Shown piece after piece: positions 10,501-20,680 of a stretch of 64,000 bases of DNA. The stretch is from Candidatus Zixiibacteriota bacterium (GTDB taxonomy: Bacteria > Zixibacteria > MSB-5A5 > GN15 > JAAZOE01): contig JAGLON010000033.1 of assembly GCA_023138975.1 (NCBI GenBank), forward strand, positions 1 to 64,000. The letters run 5' to 3'. The position numbers were made by a program, and so were the translations under genes. Numbering within the stretch: the first letter of the stretch is position 1; each line of letters begins with the position of its first letter. The notes beneath the pieces were generated by a model. It had not been told where the DNA came from and did not search any database. It worked only from the letters and a program-made list of their open reading frames with translations.

Positions 10501-13012
10501 CCGGTTGGGCATATCCGTCAAAGTCAAGTCTAAGGCCGATGTATTTTTCATACGGATGAATCAGGACCTCAGAATAGGCAAATACCGCTCGGCCGCCCTG
10601 TTCAGAAACTCCTGCCGACAATAATCCTTTTAGCGCCGAGGGTGAAGAGAACGATTTGGGAATCTGATAATTAAAAACATATTTTCCGTTTTCATCTAAA
10701 TTACCCGCAGGAAAAGTTTTTTCTGTTCGGGAAAATTGCACATCTCCATTTGAAAAAGTATAGGACTCAAATCCAGCCGGACGAAACTCATGCGATTCAA
10801 TTGTGATGTTTCCCGTTACCTTATGTCCTTTGGCCGGCGGACCGAACAAAAACATTCCGGAGACCTCGGCCTTAATGGTTTCACCCGGACTGTATTCATC
10901 GGCTCCGGTGGCAATCGTTGTTTTAATTCTGTCCGGCATGAACTCTTCGACCTGAAAGCTTACCGTTCCGAGACGCAAATCATCGCCGATACCGGCCAAG
11001 GTTGTGTAGGCTCCGGTTTGGGCAAAATCAGGAACAGGGAAATCTATGGATGTGACGGCATCGCCGGAAGTGACGACTCGAAAACTTGCCATCTCACGAC
11101 CGGTGGGATCTTTTATTTTTATAAAGTAGGGAAACTCTGAAGGTGTACTGCCGTTTTCATCCCTTACTATCGAAACTATATGGGCTGTATCACCGGGGCG
11201 ATAGACACCACGGTCGAGATACAGCATGGCTTCGTAGCCTCTTGACAAAAAGGGTCGCCCCTTGACATCGAATTCTGATATCGGAAGTCGGCATTCGGCA
11301 AATCGCACATAGGAGAGATCGTTGTCCTTTTCAACAGTAATTAGGAAAGGAGCGAATCCATCAATATCTTTGACTATATTATCGAAGACTGCGATACCTC
11401 GCGAATCTGTTTTGCCGGTTACCAGCAGTTGATTATTTTTACTATAGAGAGAGACGATTGCCTTTTTTATCGGCTTTGATTCTGAAAGTGAGTTGGCCCA
11501 CACCATAAGATAATTATTACTTAGACGGGCTGAAATACCGATATCAGTCAGCATGATAAGCCGGGCATCATTCACCCAGCGGCTGGTATGGCTTCGCGCA
11601 TGAACTTTATAAATACCGAGAACAGTATCGGACAGGATTGATCCGATATCAATGGTCGAGACCAGTGATTTATTTGTTTCCGAGTTTAATTCTATCTCCT
11701 CCGAGAAAAGCGTTTTCCCCAGCTGTTCAAGATTGGAATAGTAATTATTCGTAGTTCTGTTAAAGTTTGAACCGAGTGCATAGACAAGATTGTTTGCGAA
11801 AACTTGCTCTGCCTCGACCGATAATTTGTCGATGTTAACTGTTTCTAATTCGAGAAGCCTATTGCCCTCTTTAGGTAAGAATATTCCGCGTGCGTTAAAC
11901 GTGATTGAGGGTGATAAATTAGGGATTTTTACACGGGAGGAGAATTCTGTTTTTAATATCGATCCGTTTTCGGCAGGCATACCCGATGCGATAGTAACAT
12001 CGTAATATTCTCCCGGCTTGAAATTTCCTCGCAGTGTCAGTGAGTTATAATACTGGTCGAGTGTAAAAGGAATTTCAGGATAAACAGATATATATTCTTT
12101 GGCCGCATCAGCACTCACCCGGTTCTGGCATCGTATTTTTATTATACCGGATTTACCGGATGTGCTTCCGCCGGCACTACTAATATACTGACGCACCATC
12201 GAGTCGATTCTTATCCGATGAGTACTTTTCTGGCGAAGCGCATCTCCGCACCGATAACAGGGAATACCGTCTTTGATGTGAATAACATAATCCTGACTCT
12301 TCTCGGTGATTTTGATAGGTTCGGAAAGGAGTACAAGTTCATAGGCATACCAGACCCGGACACTATCTGAGGGGGCGTTGGTAAGGCTGGATGAGTAATC
12401 AATAATTTCGTAATCGGGCGATTTAATCGAAGCGTTTTTGCCTCCAGTAATGCTAATCATCTTTTTTATATCATGAAAATTTACATCATGGTTAAAATTG
12501 ATGAATATCCGCATACGGGTTGTGCCGCTCGGCGTGTCGAGGTTATCCTGATAGCTATTGACTCCTGAGACCATAAGGGGGGGAGTGGAAACCTCGAATT
12601 CTCGTTCCTCGTTTATCTTATTTCCATATTGATATGTGTCTTGTGATTCAATCTTAATTTTATACGAGGTTGCCGGAGCGAATCCTTTATCGGGGTAAAA
12701 ACGGATACTATTTCTGTCTATCCATCGGGCGATACCGCTTAAGTAAGGTGTAATTTTAATGGGATGATCTTTAATAGTTTTATTCAAGCTGTCTTCAGGG
12801 ACCATATTACGTGAAAAAACAATGGTCATGTTGGATTTAGTGTTGATTTGTCCCCTTGGTGTAAAACTTAGAACGGTAACGTTTTCATCCGGTTTAGTCT
12901 GCTCGGTATCGGCAAGAATATCGACTGAAATACCGATAGCAATGAAAGCAATCAGACAAAAGGGGAGAAGTACGAAGTGGGTTTTATTGCCCAAGCGTGA
13001 GAAATAATTCAT
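7541..13012 (-). CDS. Bacterial alpha-2-macroglobulin family protein (MG1/A2M domains, thioester motif)
   Basis: About 1820 aa. 'YGCLEQTTSK' thioester motif (about 8894..8908), MG-domain strings such as 'RGVYRPGDTAHIVSIVRD', adjacent to pbpC. ORF start moved to the MNYFSRL Met before a hydrophobic segment. Confidence 0.93.
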   Translation of the reverse strand: MNYFSRLGNKTHFVLLPFCLIAFIAIGISVDILADTEQTKPDENVTVLSFTPRGQINTKSNMTIVFSRNMVPEDSLNKTIKDHPIKITPYLSGIARWIDRNSIRFYPDKGFAPATSYKIKIESQDTYQYGNKINEEREFEVSTPPLMVSGVNSYQDNLDTPSGTTRMRIFINFNHDVNFHDIKKMISITGGKNASIKSPDYEIIDYSSSLTNAPSDSVRVWYAYELVLLSEPIKITEKSQDYVIHIKDGIPCYRCGDALRQKSTHRIRIDSMVRQYISSAGGSTSGKSGIIKIRCQNRVSADAAKEYISVYPEIPFTLDQYYNSLTLRGNFKPGEYYDVTIASGMPAENGSILKTEFSSRVKIPNLSPSITFNARGIFLPKEGNRLLELETVNIDKLSVEAEQVFANNLVYALGSNFNRTTNNYYSNLEQLGKTLFSEEIELNSETNKSLVSTIDIGSILSDTVLGIYKVHARSHTSRWVNDARLIMLTDIGISARLSNNYLMVWANSLSESKPIKKAIVSLYSKNNQLLVTGKTDSRGIAVFDNIVKDIDGFAPFLITVEKDNDLSYVRFAECRLPISEFDVKGRPFLSRGYEAMLYLDRGVYRPGDTAHIVSIVRDENGSTPSEFPYFIKIKDPTGREMASFRVVTSGDAVTSIDFPVPDFAQTGAYTTLAGIGDDLRLGTVSFQVEEFMPDRIKTTIATGADEYSPGETIKAEVSGMFLFGPPAKGHKVTGNITIESHEFRPAGFESYTFSNGDVQFSRTEKTFPAGNLDENGKYVFNYQIPKSFSSPSALKGLLSAGVSEQGGRAVFAYSEVLIHPYEKYIGLRLDFDGYAQPGKPVEFSAIAINHDGQKEAVDSIDITIYRVVHNSILRKDRNGNYRYKSEKTDIPVDSMTIAMPEGGIQQTFTPPQYGSYKIVVSDRKGRHSASRTFYASGWGYAPWSMEQPDRIEIDLDKDSYHQDDKAVIQIRAPFGGRLLLTVEKNKVLEFITYDMDGNTAEITIPVKKDFFPNAYITATIIKKAAEVDSKTPARAFGIAPININRAEHKLPITITAPEIIKPNTDISVSLDIKNGRYAKVTLSAVDVGILQLTDYQTPDPLKFFFGKRQPGLKIYDIYSFIFPEVERAKSHLTWGGGRSLFSSQRKRHVNPISARRVKSIALWSGIITCDEFGHAEVPFVIPEFNGKLRLSAVAVENNKFGSSSADIIVRDKIIIQESFPRFVTPGDKVNGHLTLFNNTGRDSDINVRVIAEGPIKFEDSEKRLTVAQNSEASVLFPFTAQISPGKIKLKFIATDGIDTSTVSIELPNRPAQPVTTKFGFGAITSDSSSSFTIPDEWVESTEQTVIKTSSLAAVGYMKNMSFLLRYPYGCLEQTTSKLMPLINFNDLSKFAEPGFYGTRGPDYFIREGIIKLDGMMRPDGWFSYWPGRNRINGWSSIYASHFIIEARQAGYQVNKGFYNHIIKSLREIALRKNTDSRYVGNVEQIYAAYALSKAEVHEKRILNSLKSIFIDDLPSYSRYQLAAVYHAYGDTEYAKTLLPETVFPETFEPETGGRFSSGVRTNAILLSVLIEISPESPSCAVLAKALSDDARVGRWYTTQETAWALMALGRYLKDREVPDFTGEITIENESPKSFTTDDLRLERNDISGKTIEISIIGTGPCYYFWQSSGVSTANAAAEFNRGIKVTRTYQSVNGEFVNLRHVPLGTQLICHIHAEATDKNLENVVINDLLPAGCEIENPRLKTTPRMSWVPKSSPHIDYQDIRDDRMLLFGDLKLGQPIDFYYSLRTIAAGEFILPPIAAECMYNPMISSISSSGIIIIRDEQ

Positions 13013-13113
13013 TATAGGATGTCCTTGTAATAGAATGCCCGTCACATCAGATTTGATATGCTCTTATACACCGGTGGTTTCAAATCGTTCAATAAACATT
13101 TAATTATCACGGA

Positions 13114-16110
13114 TTATTTCCTGTCAATCTCTCTACGAACCGCCTCAGCCAGTGATTGATGTGTGAGCGGTTTTCGAATGTATGCTCCGGCTCCGTTTGC
13201 AAGAGCCAATTGAACCCGATCTGATTCGGAATATCCGGAAACTACAATTGCTTTTATCCCGGGGTATACTTTCCGAGCCCGGATAAAAGTTTCGGCGCCA
13301 TCTATGCCATTGGGCATAATCATATCGAGGATGAGCAGGTCAGGCTTATCCGTCTTGAGATACTCTAGCGCCTCCTCACCCGATGGAGCGGTATTCACTT
13401 TATATCCCCATTGGATGAGAATTTTACTAATGACATCACGTTGAATTTTATCATCATCAATAACTAAAACTGATTCGCTGCCGCCCTGAATATCGATATC
13501 TGGTTTGGCTGATTGCTTTTCACGGTTTACGGGGAAATAAATTTTGACACTGGTACCTTCACCGGGATTGCTCTCAACATCAATATAGCCGTTATGATCT
13601 TCGATGACTGAATGAACAACGCTCAAGCCTAAGCCCGACCCTCGTTTTCGATCGGCCTTTTTAGTAGTGAAGAAGGGATCAAATATCCTTGGGAGGACTT
13701 CAGAGTTGATCCCGCATCCTGTATCGGTCAGGGTAAGCTTGATATATTCGCCAGTAGGTATACTATGATTTTTGCTCGATTGTTTATCGATATAGTGGTT
13801 TGCTGTGCTGATATGTACTCGGCCAATACCTTCGATTGAATCTATGGAATTGGTAATGAGGTTTATTATGATTCGTGAAAGCTGAGCTGCTCCGCCTTGA
13901 ATCGGAAGCAGATTTGAAGACAATTCAGTCTGAATTGTTATCGCTTCAGGCAGAGGCTCAATTTGGGCAATAGTTTGTTCAATCAGATTATTGAATTGAA
14001 CCTGCCCCTGATTATAATGTCCCCGCCGGCCAAGAGTAAGGAGCTGTTGATTGATATTGGCGATTTGATCAGCGGCTTGTTCCATATCGTTGATATATTC
14101 TAAGGCAGGGTGGTCGGGTGGGAGTTCATCACGGATAAATGACGGGTAGGCAACCAACGGCCCTAAGAGGTTGTTGAAATCATGTGCCACCTGGCCGGCA
14201 ATACGGCCGGCAGTCTCAAGTCGCTGAGCTCGGGAAGCGACTTCCTGGAGGCGTTTGGTTTCGGTAATATCAAGTGCGGTAAAAATAACTCCGGCTGATA
14301 AATCCTCAGGATTCAATGCTGTCGAGCGCAGATGAACATCAATTTTGGTGCCATCCTTTTTCTGCCAGACAGTATCAATCCACCCTATGCCATATTTGTT
14401 TAGTTGGTTATATTTTTCTCTTCCAACACGATCATACTCTTCTTTGTCGGGATAGAATATCATTGCGCTTTTGCCGACCAGCTCATTTTTTAAATACCCG
14501 ACCATACCAGTCAAATAGTCGCTGACCCAGTTGAGTTTTCTATTATGGGTCAACCCTATACCTACCGGAGCGGCCATGAGAAGACTTTGCAGAGTTGCTT
14601 CACTTTGGCGAAGTTCTTCTTCGACTTGTTTTTGTTCGGAAATATCCAGCCAGCTTCCTATTATTCCAATAACCCGGTTGTTCTCATCTAATAAGGGATT
14701 CATAATATCATATATCCAGATATAGTTACCATCCCTATGACGCAAACGATATTGCCGCCCAGCCGACTCGCCGCTGCTAATAGAATTAAGAAGGTTTAAA
14801 GCTTTTTCTTTGTCATCGGAGTGAATTAATTTGGTCCAGAAGAACTTATCGTTATAAAAGTCCGATGGGGCAAAACCGTACTTACTTTTTAAATTATCAC
14901 TGATATATTCAGTCGGATAATCCGGGCCGGGACCGCACCTGTAAATCACGGCAGGGCTTAATTTCAGTACCTGCTCAAGTTGGTTTTTAGTTTCTAAAAG
15001 CTGTTCCTGGTATTGTTTTCTCTGAGTAATATCCAGGACAATTCCGTCGAAATATTCTACTTCCCCGTTATCGTCGTCGATGGCTCTTGAACTAATTGAA
15101 ATCCACTGTTTTCTTCCATCCTTATTAGTCATCTGTAGTTCAAGATTCTTGATTGATTTGTTTTTTAATATCCGGTCTTTGTAACGTGTCCAGTCTTCCT
15201 GGTGTATGATGAAGTCGGATGCTATAGAACCTATGAGCTTTTTCAGCGAAGGATATCCGTATATTGCAGCCAAAGCCTGATTTGCAGAAATTATTTTACC
15301 GTTTGTATCGGTTCTGAAAATTCCGACCGGAATATTTTCATGCAGCGATCGATATCTTTGTTCGCTCAAAATCAACTCGCGTTGAACTCGAAAAATATAA
15401 ACTACAATCAAGGCAACAATAATGAGAGACAGCAAAATGGAGATACTAAAAACCATGAATATTCTATTGTCGATATCGGCTGATAACCGGTTCACCGTTT
15501 CTGAAAACAATACCGAAAACCGCTCATGCGAAACGGAAACAATAAAGCTTATGTCATCTGTTAGTTCATGCAGGGCAAGGTGCTCATTAGATAAGCCGTG
15601 ACGGCCCAATTTTGATCCAAGATCAAGAAGCAAACTACGGGGGATTTCTGTGGATTGAGTATCATATTCCAAGGAGTACATACGAAGACGAAGCTGGAGG
15701 TTTTCAAGCCGAGGATAGAGTGATTGCCATAAACTGTCAGAATCTTTGATCATGTTTCTGAATTTTAAATTATCATCAGCCAGTTGTTTAATCAAATTAG
15801 ATTCAATAAAGGCTGAAAACTGGATATCAAAGGTGTCGATAGATAATGCCAATGTGTATTGGGCGCCGTCTAAATCAGGTGATGTAAGTGTTTGCTGAAT
15901 TGAACCTTTGAGGCTGCTCCAGGCTTTTAAGACATGTATTGCCTCGGTATTCTTTTTTGAGAGATATTTTATCTGAAGAATGGAATAATAGGCCAGAGAA
16001 GTTATGGATAGAAAACCAATGATTAGAATGATTAAAACGGTTCGTTGCTGGATTATTGAAGAAGGTATTTTTAGCATTCGCTTTTCGTCCGAGATTAAAT
16101 CACTTCCCAT
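13114..16110 (-). CDS. Membrane-bound multi-PAS hybrid sensor histidine kinase with C-terminal receiver domain
   Basis: Two TM segments, three PAS/PAC units, 'AGQVAHDFNNLLGPL' HisKA, 'GCGINSEVLPRIFDPFFTTK' HATPase, receiver 'LLILDMIMP'. Confidence 0.93.
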   Translation of the reverse strand: MGSDLISDEKRMLKIPSSIIQQRTVLIILIIGFLSITSLAYYSILQIKYLSKKNTEAIHVLKAWSSLKGSIQQTLTSPDLDGAQYTLALSIDTFDIQFSAFIESNLIKQLADDNLKFRNMIKDSDSLWQSLYPRLENLQLRLRMYSLEYDTQSTEIPRSLLLDLGSKLGRHGLSNEHLALHELTDDISFIVSVSHERFSVLFSETVNRLSADIDNRIFMVFSISILLSLIIVALIVVYIFRVQRELILSEQRYRSLHENIPVGIFRTDTNGKIISANQALAAIYGYPSLKKLIGSIASDFIIHQEDWTRYKDRILKNKSIKNLELQMTNKDGRKQWISISSRAIDDDNGEVEYFDGIVLDITQRKQYQEQLLETKNQLEQVLKLSPAVIYRCGPGPDYPTEYISDNLKSKYGFAPSDFYNDKFFWTKLIHSDDKEKALNLLNSISSGESAGRQYRLRHRDGNYIWIYDIMNPLLDENNRVIGIIGSWLDISEQKQVEEELRQSEATLQSLLMAAPVGIGLTHNRKLNWVSDYLTGMVGYLKNELVGKSAMIFYPDKEEYDRVGREKYNQLNKYGIGWIDTVWQKKDGTKIDVHLRSTALNPEDLSAGVIFTALDITETKRLQEVASRAQRLETAGRIAGQVAHDFNNLLGPLVAYPSFIRDELPPDHPALEYINDMEQAADQIANINQQLLTLGRRGHYNQGQVQFNNLIEQTIAQIEPLPEAITIQTELSSNLLPIQGGAAQLSRIIINLITNSIDSIEGIGRVHISTANHYIDKQSSKNHSIPTGEYIKLTLTDTGCGINSEVLPRIFDPFFTTKKADRKRGSGLGLSVVHSVIEDHNGYIDVESNPGEGTSVKIYFPVNREKQSAKPDIDIQGGSESVLVIDDDKIQRDVISKILIQWGYKVNTAPSGEEALEYLKTDKPDLLILDMIMPNGIDGAETFIRARKVYPGIKAIVVSGYSESDRVQLALANGAGAYIRKPLTHQSLAEAVRREIDRK

Positions 16111-16347
16111 AATTCTATGTTATAAACATGAACCGTATTCACACTAGCCGAATATGATGCGAACAGTCCCGTATCAGTTAATGTACCTATTACATCGTAT
16201 TGTGCTCTATATATTTACCCCGAGTTTCCTAATGAAGGATAATAGCTGGTTTGATTATCGTCAAGAGTTGAATTAAAAAATCGCTTGCTCAGTCGTTGCA
16301 GTCCCGTTAGCTTAATGGACATACTTTAAATAACATAGGTTTGAATT

Positions 16348-19182
16348 ATGAGTAAAAAATCAAATAGCGGGAAACTTAATAAAACAGATAATCCCATATT
16401 AACAGAACTATTCCGGCAGGCTATTGATCTTTTCGACGATGCGGTATATATAATCGATAAATCTTATAATATCCTGTTTTATAATCAAACGTTCAAGAAG
16501 TTATCTTCTGTTATTGGAATTTCAGAGGAGGATCTCAAACAGCCCCTAACTACCGCTTATGCTTTTCGTTCCGAGTCTATTATTCAGCAGTGCCAGCAAG
16601 TTTTTTCCACAGGTAAGGAATTATCCAATCAAATGGTTGAGCATGTTGGCGGGGCTGTAGTAATGGCTTCTATAAAGCGTGTACCAATTAAGGTGTCAGG
16701 CAAAACGGAATATATCGTTAACGTTGTCCGAGATACATCTAAGGTTGAAGCCATTAAAGAGGAAGCCTTGGATGAGCGTAAGGTTTACAACGCGGTATTT
16801 TTTAATCTTCCCATAGGTATTTCAGTTCGGGACCCCAATGGGACTTTACTCAGTCATAACGATGCCTGGAAAAAAATATGGGGTCATGACGATAGCGAGA
16901 TTGAGGAAAGAATAGGCCGAAAGCGGGAGCAGCTGTCATTTGATGAAAGCGACTCCTATTTAGGTGAGTGGGCTCCAAGAGTAGAAGATATTTATACAAC
17001 CGGGGGACATCTTTTTATACCGGCGATAGAATTGTATAGCGAAAAGAAAAACGAGAAAATATGGGTTTCCCAACGCTTTTACGCAATTCAGGATGAGCAT
17101 GACAAAGTAGAACGAGTCGTAATTTTGACTGAGGATCTATCCGAGCAAAAACTATCCGATAAGGCTCTTCAGGCAAGTGAGGAAAAGTTCAGCCAATTGG
17201 TCGCGAGCCTTCCTATGATAGTAGCAATCGTTGATTATGATGGAACACTAAGTTACATCAATGAATTCGGTGCGGCAATAAGGGGAGCCAAGGCTGAAGA
17301 TATAATAGGTACCAAATTCCAAAGCGTGTTAGATAAAAAAACCGGGCGAGAAAGACTTGACAGTGTTCGCCAGGCTATTGATTCGGGAGAAAAATTCTAT
17401 GGTGAATCTCATGTCATAATCAACGGAGAAGACATATGGCAAGAAGCGCATATACTGCCATATACCGAAGGTGATAGTACGGTTGTAAAGGCTCTTGTTA
17501 TAGCTAATAATATAACCGAACGGAAAAAAGCCGAACGCGACCTTCAGCAGAGTGAAGCAAAATATCGGGTATTAGTTGAGAGTCTTCCTATAACTCTGGC
17601 AGTTATCGATTATAACGGGATAATGTGCTACATAAATGATTTCGGCGCAGAGCGAAGAGGAGCCAAAGCCGAAGATATTATAGGTACTAACTTCCAAGAT
17701 ATATATAGTGATGAAAAGGTCAAACAGGAAAGCCTAAACAATATCCGCAGAGTTATTGACTCAGGAGAAAAACTATTTGATGAATCTCATGCGGTAATGC
17801 ATGGTGTTGAAAAATGGTACGAAGCCTATCTGGCGCCGTATCCCGAAGATGGAAGTATGGTTAAGAAAGCGCTGGTGATTGCCAATGATGTTACCGAACG
17901 GAGAAAAGCCGAGCGGGACCTTCTGGAAAGTGAAATCAAGTATCGGGTGTTGATGAGGAATATACCGGATAATATCGCGGTCTTTGATGAATCAGGAACA
18001 TTGCTGTTTATAAATAAATATGGAGCCAAATCATTTAACACAGATCCGGATAGCATTATAGGTCAGACCCAGTGGGATATATTTCCAAAAGAGGTTGCCG
18101 ATAGGCAAATGGCTACTATTCGCCAGGTTATTGAAAGCCAGCAGAGTATTACTGTCGATTCGAATTATGTGATGAACGGGAAGGAGCACTGGTTCACGAC
18201 TAACATTCAACCATATCGGAATCTGACGGGAGGCATTAGTGGCGCAATGATAATCGCGACCGATATTACGGAAGCTAAAATTGCTCAGCAGGCACTACAA
18301 AGCAGTGAAGAAAAACTACGCTCAACAATTTCATCAATGGATGACCTGGTTTTCGTGCTGGACAAGGATCTGATCTTTGTGGAGTACTATCAGCCCAAGA
18401 AAAAGAAGATTCTCTATAAAGAGCCGATTGAGTTCATCGGTAAATATATTGGAGACATAGTCCCAAAAGAAGCGACCGATAAGCTAATAGCCGCCGTTGA
18501 CAATATTGTTGAAACCGGCGAGGTTCAGCAGTTCGACTATAGTCTGGATATTAATAATGACCGCCAATGGTATAATGCGAGTGTCTCTAGGTATCGGGGT
18601 CCCGGGGATACCTATGAAGGAATAATCGTTGTCGCACGAAACATTACCGACCGTAAATTAATAGAATACGAGCTTATTGAAACAAAACAGGAACTTGAAG
18701 ATCGTGTTAAAAAACGGACTAAAGAACTGGGCGAAGCCAACGATGCCCTGAGAGTGGAAAGGGAAGCCCTCTACCAGAAGAATATTGCTCTTCAGGAAAT
18801 CCTGGGACAAATAGAAAAAGGTAAACAGCAGATGTCTGCCGGAGTCCAGGCTAATATCGACAGGATAGTAATGCCGATTCTTGAAACCCTGGATAACAAG
18901 GTAAGCAAAACCATCAAGACCTATATTTCGCTCCTCCGAGAGAATCTGGTGGATATTACATCGCCATTTATCAATCGGCTTGAATCAGATTTTGCCAAGT
19001 TGACACAGCGAGAACTTGAGATATGCAATAATATTAAAAACGGTTTAAGTAGCAAAGAAATAGCTTCCAACCTAGAGATATCAGTTCAAACCGTATTAAA
19101 ACAACGAACTATAATCCGGCGTAAACTGGGGTTGAGTAATAAAAAGGTTAATCTGGCTTCTTTCTTAAAGTCGAAAAAATAG
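16348..19182 (+). CDS. Soluble multi-PAS LuxR-type transcriptional regulator
   Basis: About five or six PAS units, coiled coil, C-terminal HTH 'LTQRELEICNNIKNGLSSKEIASNLEISVQTVLKQRTIIRRKLGL'. Confidence 0.88.
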   Translation: MSKKSNSGKLNKTDNPILTELFRQAIDLFDDAVYIIDKSYNILFYNQTFKKLSSVIGISEEDLKQPLTTAYAFRSESIIQQCQQVFSTGKELSNQMVEHVGGAVVMASIKRVPIKVSGKTEYIVNVVRDTSKVEAIKEEALDERKVYNAVFFNLPIGISVRDPNGTLLSHNDAWKKIWGHDDSEIEERIGRKREQLSFDESDSYLGEWAPRVEDIYTTGGHLFIPAIELYSEKKNEKIWVSQRFYAIQDEHDKVERVVILTEDLSEQKLSDKALQASEEKFSQLVASLPMIVAIVDYDGTLSYINEFGAAIRGAKAEDIIGTKFQSVLDKKTGRERLDSVRQAIDSGEKFYGESHVIINGEDIWQEAHILPYTEGDSTVVKALVIANNITERKKAERDLQQSEAKYRVLVESLPITLAVIDYNGIMCYINDFGAERRGAKAEDIIGTNFQDIYSDEKVKQESLNNIRRVIDSGEKLFDESHAVMHGVEKWYEAYLAPYPEDGSMVKKALVIANDVTERRKAERDLLESEIKYRVLMRNIPDNIAVFDESGTLLFINKYGAKSFNTDPDSIIGQTQWDIFPKEVADRQMATIRQVIESQQSITVDSNYVMNGKEHWFTTNIQPYRNLTGGISGAMIIATDITEAKIAQQALQSSEEKLRSTISSMDDLVFVLDKDLIFVEYYQPKKKKILYKEPIEFIGKYIGDIVPKEATDKLIAAVDNIVETGEVQQFDYSLDINNDRQWYNASVSRYRGPGDTYEGIIVVARNITDRKLIEYELIETKQELEDRVKKRTKELGEANDALRVEREALYQKNIALQEILGQIEKGKQQMSAGVQANIDRIVMPILETLDNKVSKTIKTYISLLRENLVDITSPFINRLESDFAKLTQRELEICNNIKNGLSSKEIASNLEISVQTVLKQRTIIRRKLGLSNKKVNLASFLKSKK

Positions 19183-19366
19183 GGGTATCTTGTTGTCAGT
19201 CAATTAGTTACTTTGTGTTTGTGTCGTGCGCGATGGTTTTTAAGGGAGATTTTATACTCTACTCTCTCCTCATAATGGGTATGACTCATACCCTATAGTT
19301 ACCTTAAAATACCATAAAGTTTGTTCTTGCGCTTGGTCTTTTATTGTATATGTTATACATATCATG

Positions 19367-19450
19367 GTGCTTGATCGGACGGACCCCCTCGGTGGCGCGC
19401 CCCCCCAAGAGCGCATTAGAGCACAGCGCCCCCTAGGTTCGATCAGGCAC
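19367..19450. repeat. GC-rich insert bounded by imperfect 14-bp inverted repeats (GTGCTTGATCGGAC / GTTCGATCAGGCAC)
   Basis: 12 of 14 complementary positions. Unusually GC-rich core (GGACCCCCTCGGTGGCGCGCCCCCCC) in an AT-rich intergenic region. Confidence 0.5.
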
Positions 19451-19597
19451 TTCCTTATTTTAAACCATCTGTTCTGAAATAACATTGACAATTCCTTATT
19501 AATGGTTATACTATAAACGGAAAACAAAACCCCCAGCTTTTATGTACTGCCTTATCAATGACGGGGTAAGTTGACAAAAGCAATAAAACAGGGGCTG

Positions 19598-19634
19598 TCC
19601 GGTGGTGTTTGTGCTCTCATCACCGGATGTTTTT
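19598..19634 (+). terminator. Candidate intrinsic terminator
   Basis: TCCGGTG...CACCGGA stem followed by TGTTTTT. Confidence 0.5.
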
Positions 19635-19699
19635 GTATCTGAAAGGCTATGAATCTTCACCACCAAAGCAGCCTTTGCCTCATTGAACAACTAACTATA

Positions 19700-20131
19700 C
19701 TATTCGCAGTAGATTCTCACTCTTTCTTTTTCATCGTTAATATCAATTGCTGTTTCACCTAATGCAGTCAGAATAGCATCCAGGGAGTTATCATCCAATT
19801 TGCCTAAATCTACATCAAGGCCTCTTTTCTTGAGATGTTCACTGATTTTATCCTGAGATTTCCCGGGAATAACCGATCCGATTTTTATCCCGGCCTTTAT
19901 CAGCATCACCGGTATCTTAATGTTTACTTCTTCTTTGTGACGATGTCCTTCTTTCGGAATAACCTTCACTCTTAGGAATTTCGGTTTTCCGTTTCCCGAA
20001 GGCTTTGTTTTTGCCTCATTCGGTTCTCTGTCTGAAGACTTGCCCACTGCTGTAAGTAGTTTTTCCGCCTGTTCAACATCAATTTTACCATCAGACAGCA
20101 TTTGCAGAATTTTCTTTTTTTCCTCTGACAT
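19700..20131 (-). CDS. Small cytosolic protein with SHOCT/YvlB-like N-terminal helix pair, partner of DUF2089
   Basis: 'MSEEKKKILQMLSDGKIDVEQAEKLLTAVG' N-terminus. Starts 1 nt after the DUF2089 stop. Track ORF start moved to the internal Met. Confidence 0.7.
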   Translation of the reverse strand: MSEEKKKILQMLSDGKIDVEQAEKLLTAVGKSSDREPNEAKTKPSGNGKPKFLRVKVIPKEGHRHKEEVNIKIPVMLIKAGIKIGSVIPGKSQDKISEHLKKRGLDVDLGKLDDNSLDAILTALGETAIDINDEKERVRIYCE

Positions 20132-20132
20132 T

Positions 20133-20501
20133 TTAGTTTCCTTTATGTAGGTCGTTGATTGCCTTATCAACCGATATTTCACCGCTTTCCAGTCTTTCGA
20201 GAATTCTGATTTTCCCGGCTGCCGGCTCAATCTGGACAAATTCTAGCTGATCCGCTATTTTGTTTAACCGGTTTTTAATTGTTGGGTAACTTACACCAAA
20301 GAATTTTTCCATTTGTTTGATAGAGCCATGGCAGCGTATAAAAGCGGAAATAAAAATCTGATCATCTGCTGACAGCCTGACCAAAGGTGGAAGGTTAAAC
20401 TCACCCTCAATAGAGATACCCTCTTGCGGTAATTTAACTCGTTCGACAATAATTACTCGCTTTCCAGTGATTTCTGTTAAATCCTGCCAATCCTTCGACA
20501 T
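20133..20501 (-). CDS. DUF2089 family putative HTH regulator
   Basis: 'LPPLVRLSADDQIFISAFIRCHGSIKQMEKFFGVSYPTIKNRLNKIADQL' HTH typical of DUF2089. Confidence 0.8.
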   Translation of the reverse strand: MSKDWQDLTEITGKRVIIVERVKLPQEGISIEGEFNLPPLVRLSADDQIFISAFIRCHGSIKQMEKFFGVSYPTIKNRLNKIADQLEFVQIEPAAGKIRILERLESGEISVDKAINDLHKGN

Positions 20502-20680
20502 ATTTTGACCCTTTATTAAGTATATTAATAAATGATACGATTAATTATTGAAAAAGTTTATAAATATGTCAATAAATATGAATATTTTTAATATGGAGGT
20601 GAGTTTTAGAGGAATTGAAAAAGTGAAAAAAAGCATGATAGTGGTCTGGTTGTTATTTGTTAACTCGCCATTTGAGTTTT

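Noticed and set aside
19270-19527. 85-aa minus-strand ORF across the GC-rich hairpin
   Set aside because: Reading frame crosses the inverted-repeat element; no coding signature.
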